A stretch of DNA of 64,000 bases from positions 1-64,000 of the forward strand of contig JAJNBG010000013.1 of the NCBI GenBank assembly GCA_021155905.1, read 5' to 3'. Both the position numbers and the translations under genes were made by a program. Each line of letters begins with the position of its first letter. Positions within the stretch are counted from its first letter, which is position 1. The notes beneath the pieces are model-generated. The model saw nothing but the letters and a program-made list of their open reading frames with translations, had not been told where the DNA came from and did not search any database. Positions 60,823 to 64,000 of the stretch are shown here, piece after piece. Source of the stretch: Bacteroidota bacterium (GTDB lineage Bacteria > Bacteroidota > Bacteroidia > B-17B0 > Aurantibacillaceae).

Positions 60823-62303
60823 GATTCTAAATGTTTCAGTTTTTTTAAATTATCAAATTCTAATTTATAGAAAATAAACGCAAATAGACCAAACAACATA
60901 TTATTCAATATCAACTTTAAAATAACATTTTGCATGTCGTCATAAAGCAATGAAATACCATAAAGGCCCAGAGCTAAAAATGTAAATACGAAAATACTGC
61001 GGAGATTATATTTTACCGGGTAATATTTCTGCCCCAACACATACGAAGTGACCATCATGATGCAATAGGATGCCAGTGTTGCCCAGGCACAAGCCATGAA
61101 GCCAAATTTGGGGATTCCAAGAAAATTGATAACCAGTGTGATAACGGCACCGATGATGGTAATCACTGCGCCAAACCGGGTTTGCCCGGTTAATTTGAAC
61201 CAGATCGATAAATTCCAATAAACACCCACGCATAAATTAGCCAGCAATAAAATGGGTACTACCGCTAAGCCGACCCGGTATTCTTCACTGACTGCCTTTT
61301 GTAACCAGGGTAAGTTCATCATCGTTCCTAAGAAAATAAAGAGACAGAACAATACATAATATTTCATTACCAGGGCGTTGAGTTTTTTAGAGTCAACTTG
61401 TTTCGCCTGACTGAAAAAGAAAGGCTCGGCCGCGTATTTAAATGCTGTGGTGAAAATCGTCATAAGCATGGCAATGCGGTAACAGGCCCCATAAATTCCT
61501 AATTCTGTTTTGGCAATATCTTCCGGTAATAAATACTTTAAAATGAACCGATCGAAGGTTTCGTTGATCATGCCGGCAAAGCCCAGAATCAGCAACGGCC
61601 AGGCATATGACAGCATTTGTTTCCAGAGGCCCTTATCAAATATATATTCAATCCCCAAAAATTCTTTTGCTAAAAATAGCAGGCAAACGATATTCGCTAT
61701 TAAGCCCGCGAGGAACGTATATCCAACGCCGATTTCGGGATCATAAAATGAGGCAAAGTATGATGCTGGTTCATTATAAAAAGCCGGTTTGCAGATGTAG
61801 AAATAAAATACGCTGACCAGGATAAAAATAGTAACGTTCAATAATTTTAAGGCCCCAAAACGCCTGGCCTGATTATTTAATCGCATTCGTGCAAAGGGAA
61901 TCGCCATCATAGCATCTGTAGCTACAATCAACACACACCAAATTACAAAATTAGAATGGTCCGGATCTTTAATGAATTCGGCAATGGAACCGGAAAATAA
62001 AATAAACAGCAAAGATAAACCAATACTGCTTCCAACAATCGACATCAGGGCGGTAGAATAAACCAATTTCTTGTTTTCTATTTTATTAGAGAAATGAAAG
62101 AATGCGGTTTCCATTCCATAGGTAAATAAAATATTGACAAAACTAATGTATGCGTAATATTCTGTATTAGCAGATAGTTCAGATGGTTTTTTAAAGAGGT
62201 AGGTTAGAATGAAAGAGAACAAAAATGTGATCACTCTTGGCAATACACTTCCAAGGCCATAAACGACCGTTTGGGATGCAAGCTTTTTAAGAGGGTTTGA
62301 CAC
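60819..62303 (-). CDS. Polysaccharide flippase (Wzx / oligosaccharide translocase-like)
   Basis: 494 residues with about 12-14 transmembrane helices. It opens [37 protein letters not shown] as in Polysacc_synt family members. The mid-part has [40 protein letters not shown], the typical second-half start of these proteins, and [19 protein letters not shown]. It would flip lipid-linked sugars (polysaccharide or peptidoglycan precursors) across the inner membrane. It is translationally coupled to dut. Its specific substrate is unknown. Confidence 0.9.
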   Translation of the reverse strand: MSNPLKKLASQTVVYGLGSVLPRVITFLFSFILTYLFKKPSELSANTEYYAYISFVNILFTYGMETAFFHFSNKIENKKLVYSTALMSIVGSSIGLSLLFILFSGSIAEFIKDPDHSNFVIWCVLIVATDAMMAIPFARMRLNNQARRFGALKLLNVTIFILVSVFYFYICKPAFYNEPASYFASFYDPEIGVGYTFLAGLIANIVCLLFLAKEFLGIEYIFDKGLWKQMLSYAWPLLILGFAGMINETFDRFILKYLLPEDIAKTELGIYGACYRIAMLMTIFTTAFKYAAEPFFFSQAKQVDSKKLNALVMKYYVLFCLFIFLGTMMNLPWLQKAVSEEYRVGLAVVPILLLANLCVGVYWNLSIWFKLTGQTRFGAVITIIGAVITLVINFLGIPKFGFMACAWATLASYCIMMVTSYVLGQKYYPVKYNLRSIFVFTFLALGLYGISLLYDDMQNVILKLILNNMLFGLFAFIFYKLEFDNLKKLKHLES

Positions 62304-62413
62304 TTTAACTGATTTAAAGAACTAAAATTAGGGCTTTATTACGGTATGCAAGGGATGGATTTTTGAAGATATTAACGGTTGACGGTTATTAGTAATCAAG
62401 TGAATTAAAGGAA

Positions 62414-62905
62414 TCAACCTTTCATTTTTTCAATCAATTTGGTCGTTGAAAAACCATCTACCAATTGGATGGTGATAACCTTTCCTCCTTTTGCTACAAC
62501 CACATCATAACCAACAATGTCTTCTGCCTTATAATCATTGCCTTTCACTAATACATCTGGTTGCACAAGGGTGATCAACTCCAGGGGCGTGTCTTCATCG
62601 AACAGAATAACTGCATCCACACACTCCAGAGCGGCGAGTATCGTGGCCCTTGTATCCTCAGAATTAATAGGCCTTTCCGGTGATTTACCCAAACGTTTCA
62701 CAGAGGCATCTGTATTTAAACCCAAAACCAGTTTATCGCCCAGATCGCGGGCGTGACATAAATATTCTACGTGACCGCGGTGCAAAATATCAAAACAACC
62801 ATTCGTAAAAACAATTTTAAAGTCGTGCTTTTTCCAATCCTCCAAAAGAGTTTTCAGTTGATCTTTTGCAACTAATTTTTCGCTTAGTTTTTTATGAAAC
62901 GACAT
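62414..62905 (-). CDS. rfaE2: D-glycero-beta-D-manno-heptose 1-phosphate adenylyltransferase (RfaE2-type)
   Basis: 163 residues. Cytidylyltransferase-type fold with FTNGCFDILHRGHVEYLCHA (HxGH motif), LVLGLNTDASVKRLGKSPERPINSEDTRATILAAL and IVGYDVVVAKGGKVITIQLVDGFSTTKLI. These are the RfaE domain II features; the kinase domain is not attached. It makes ADP-heptose for LPS core. Its start overlaps the upstream membrane-protein gene end by 14 bp. Confidence 0.9.
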   Translation of the reverse strand: MSFHKKLSEKLVAKDQLKTLLEDWKKHDFKIVFTNGCFDILHRGHVEYLCHARDLGDKLVLGLNTDASVKRLGKSPERPINSEDTRATILAALECVDAVILFDEDTPLELITLVQPDVLVKGNDYKAEDIVGYDVVVAKGGKVITIQLVDGFSTTKLIEKMKG

Positions 62906-63908
62906 TTTTTTCTTTTGTTTTATTAAAAACAGGAAGTAGAATTAGAGTCAGGACTCCTAAAGAAACGAGCAATATAAACTGAGAAGTCCAGGCCATCCAA
63001 GGAAAAGAAAACGCAGAGATTTGTTCAACCCCATAATATAATAGCAAAGCTGTGATGATAGCCGGGTAAGCCCCCAAACCACCCGGAGAAAATACTACAC
63101 CAAACGTGCCGAATAATAAAAGGACCAGACATTCAGAGTGTCCCAAATGAGAGGTGCCGGTAAAGGCAAAAAAACAAACATACAGACTATAGAAATAAGA
63201 AGCCCAGATGGCAAAGCTCAGGACAATAAACTGAAATTTTTTATCAATGTCCTTTACCGAACTTAAACCTTTTCCAAATCCTTTGATGATATTACCTGTT
63301 TTCCCTCTTAGTAAACCTGTAATTTTTTTTCTGATCAAAAACAATCCTACAGCAAAAAGAATAAGAAAACTCATCAGGATGATAAAATTCGTAGGATTTG
63401 CAATGATACCATGCAGTTTCGTTACCATGGGGTTGTAGATATAAGTCGCTGTCAAATCTTTTAATTGAGAAAACTGCGCAAATAAAGTCAGGAAAAAAAT
63501 TACGATCAGGATCAGCATATCTACAATGCGTTCCGTAATAACGGTCCCTAAAGCCACTTCAAAAGGAACATCATCGTATTTGGTGACCAGGGTACAACGT
63601 GTAATTTCACCCATACGCGGCAACCCGTAATTAGCAAAATAACCGACCAATACTGCCCCTAAAGCATTGCCGGGTTTTACTGAATAACCTGCAGGTTTTA
63701 GTAAATACTTCCAGCGGAATGCCCTTAAGACATGACTCAGAAAAGCAATCAAAATTGACATGCTTACCCAGAAATAATCGGCTGTTTGAAAAGACTCCAG
63801 GATCTTATCTTTCTCGGTCCAAACCGATCGGAAAGATAACCATACCAATAAAATACCTACACCAAGTAACACGATAAACTGAATGATGGACTTAGTGCTT
63901 TTATTCAT
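62892..63908 (-). CDS. LPG-synthase-like (UPF0104/AglD) membrane protein
   Basis: 338 residues with 7-8 hydrophobic segments: IIQFIVLLGVGILLVWLSF, FWVSMSILIAFLSHVLRAFRW, GNALGAVLVGYFANYGLPRMGEITRCTLV, and late GTFGVVFSPGGLGAYPAIITALLLYYG, the last being the family signature (PGGLG). Such proteins are flippases or accessory factors for lipids and glycans. It lies between panD (4 bp upstream) and rfaE2, a layout I recall as common in Bacteroidota. Substrate unknown. Confidence 0.85.
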   Translation of the reverse strand: MNKSTKSIIQFIVLLGVGILLVWLSFRSVWTEKDKILESFQTADYFWVSMSILIAFLSHVLRAFRWKYLLKPAGYSVKPGNALGAVLVGYFANYGLPRMGEITRCTLVTKYDDVPFEVALGTVITERIVDMLILIVIFFLTLFAQFSQLKDLTATYIYNPMVTKLHGIIANPTNFIILMSFLILFAVGLFLIRKKITGLLRGKTGNIIKGFGKGLSSVKDIDKKFQFIVLSFAIWASYFYSLYVCFFAFTGTSHLGHSECLVLLLFGTFGVVFSPGGLGAYPAIITALLLYYGVEQISAFSFPWMAWTSQFILLVSLGVLTLILLPVFNKTKEKNVVS

Positions 63909-63912
63909 AGAA

Positions 63913-64000
63913 CTATTTTAAACGATTGGTTTTAGTATCAGGAAAGACCACCCAGGGCCTGAATAATTTAGCGGCTTCAAAATCCATCTGCGCATAGGAA
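63913..64000 (-). CDS. panD: Aspartate 1-decarboxylase, C-terminal fragment (cut by window edge)
   Basis: The minus strand from the right edge reads SYAQMDFEAAKLFRPWVVFPD, then TKTNRLK and a TAG stop at 63913-63915. The SYA-x-M-x-x-E-x-AK-x-x-x-P-x-VVF-x-D ending is that of PanD, the pyruvoyl enzyme making beta-alanine for pantothenate. Only the last 28 residues are in the window. It is 4 bp upstream of the membrane-protein gene, so it is the head of this operon or within it. Confidence 0.75.
   Translation of the reverse strand, partial: SYAQMDFEAAKLFRPWVVFPDTKTNRLK

Overview
The window looks like chromosome from a member of the Bacteroidota. The evidence is eight proteins with type IX secretion (T9SS) C-terminal sorting domains, a PorP/SprF protein, SprB-type repeats, a TonB-dependent receptor with a carboxypeptidase-like N-terminal domain, DUF2490 and DUF4142 proteins, a LytTR/LytS pair, AT-rich intergenic DNA and almost no Shine-Dalgarno sequences. 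I see no rRNA, CRISPR array, prophage or intact insertion sequence. One tRNA-Val is present. Species cannot be named from this.

Layout. 1-1.8 kb: an oligopeptide-type binding lipoprotein whose ATG is cut by the left edge. 1.8-18.5 kb (all minus): a P-loop kinase, a PorP/SprF protein beside a 1975-residue SprB-repeat adhesin, a TonB receptor with a small membrane-anchored companion, a DUF4142 lipoprotein, a TPR hybrid histidine kinase and a secreted beta-helix protein. 19-23.9 kb (minus): tRNA-Val, then a probable six-gene operon of lipoprotein, DUF2490 barrel, secreted eight-repeat protein, small secreted protein, VTC polyphosphate-polymerase-like protein and DUF4956 membrane protein. 24-26.5 kb (plus): a small secreted protein, a SulP transporter and a beta-carbonic anhydrase, a likely bicarbonate module. 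26.5-33.2 kb (minus): a tight four-gene operon in which every product carries a T9SS type A tail: two arylsulfotransferase-like paralogues, a two-domain beta-sandwich protein and a CotH-kinase/lamin-tail protein. A LytS/LytTR regulatory pair and rsmA follow. 35.9-43.5 kb: small membrane proteins, a TPR protein, a MacB/FtsX-type permease and asd. 43.6-51.7 kb: a triple lamin-tail secreted protein, comF, a glycosyltransferase, an Nfu protein and asnS. 51.8-56.6 kb: a type III restriction-modification island with a divergent XRE regulator. 56.6-64 kb: housekeeping genes (Nudix, ribBA, truB, dut) and envelope genes (flippase, heptose-phosphate nucleotidyltransferase, LPG-synthase-like membrane protein), ending in the 3' end of panD.

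The best candidate for an undescribed system is the pair of neighbouring surface operons at 19.1-33.2 kb. VTC, DUF4956 and CotH proteins occur together in other bacteria as far as I recall. Here they lie within about 7 kb of each other, with a set of T9SS-exported partners that includes two secreted sulfotransferase-like propellers. A second notable object is the type III methyltransferase gene, which carries a GC-rich palindromic element read in frame as about 15 extra residues. Other items are a roughly 220-residue domain inserted inside one SprB repeat, small PPP-tailed proteins encoded just upstream of transporters, a terminator built from the last codons of the CotH gene, and an unassigned plus-strand terminator that may end a small RNA.
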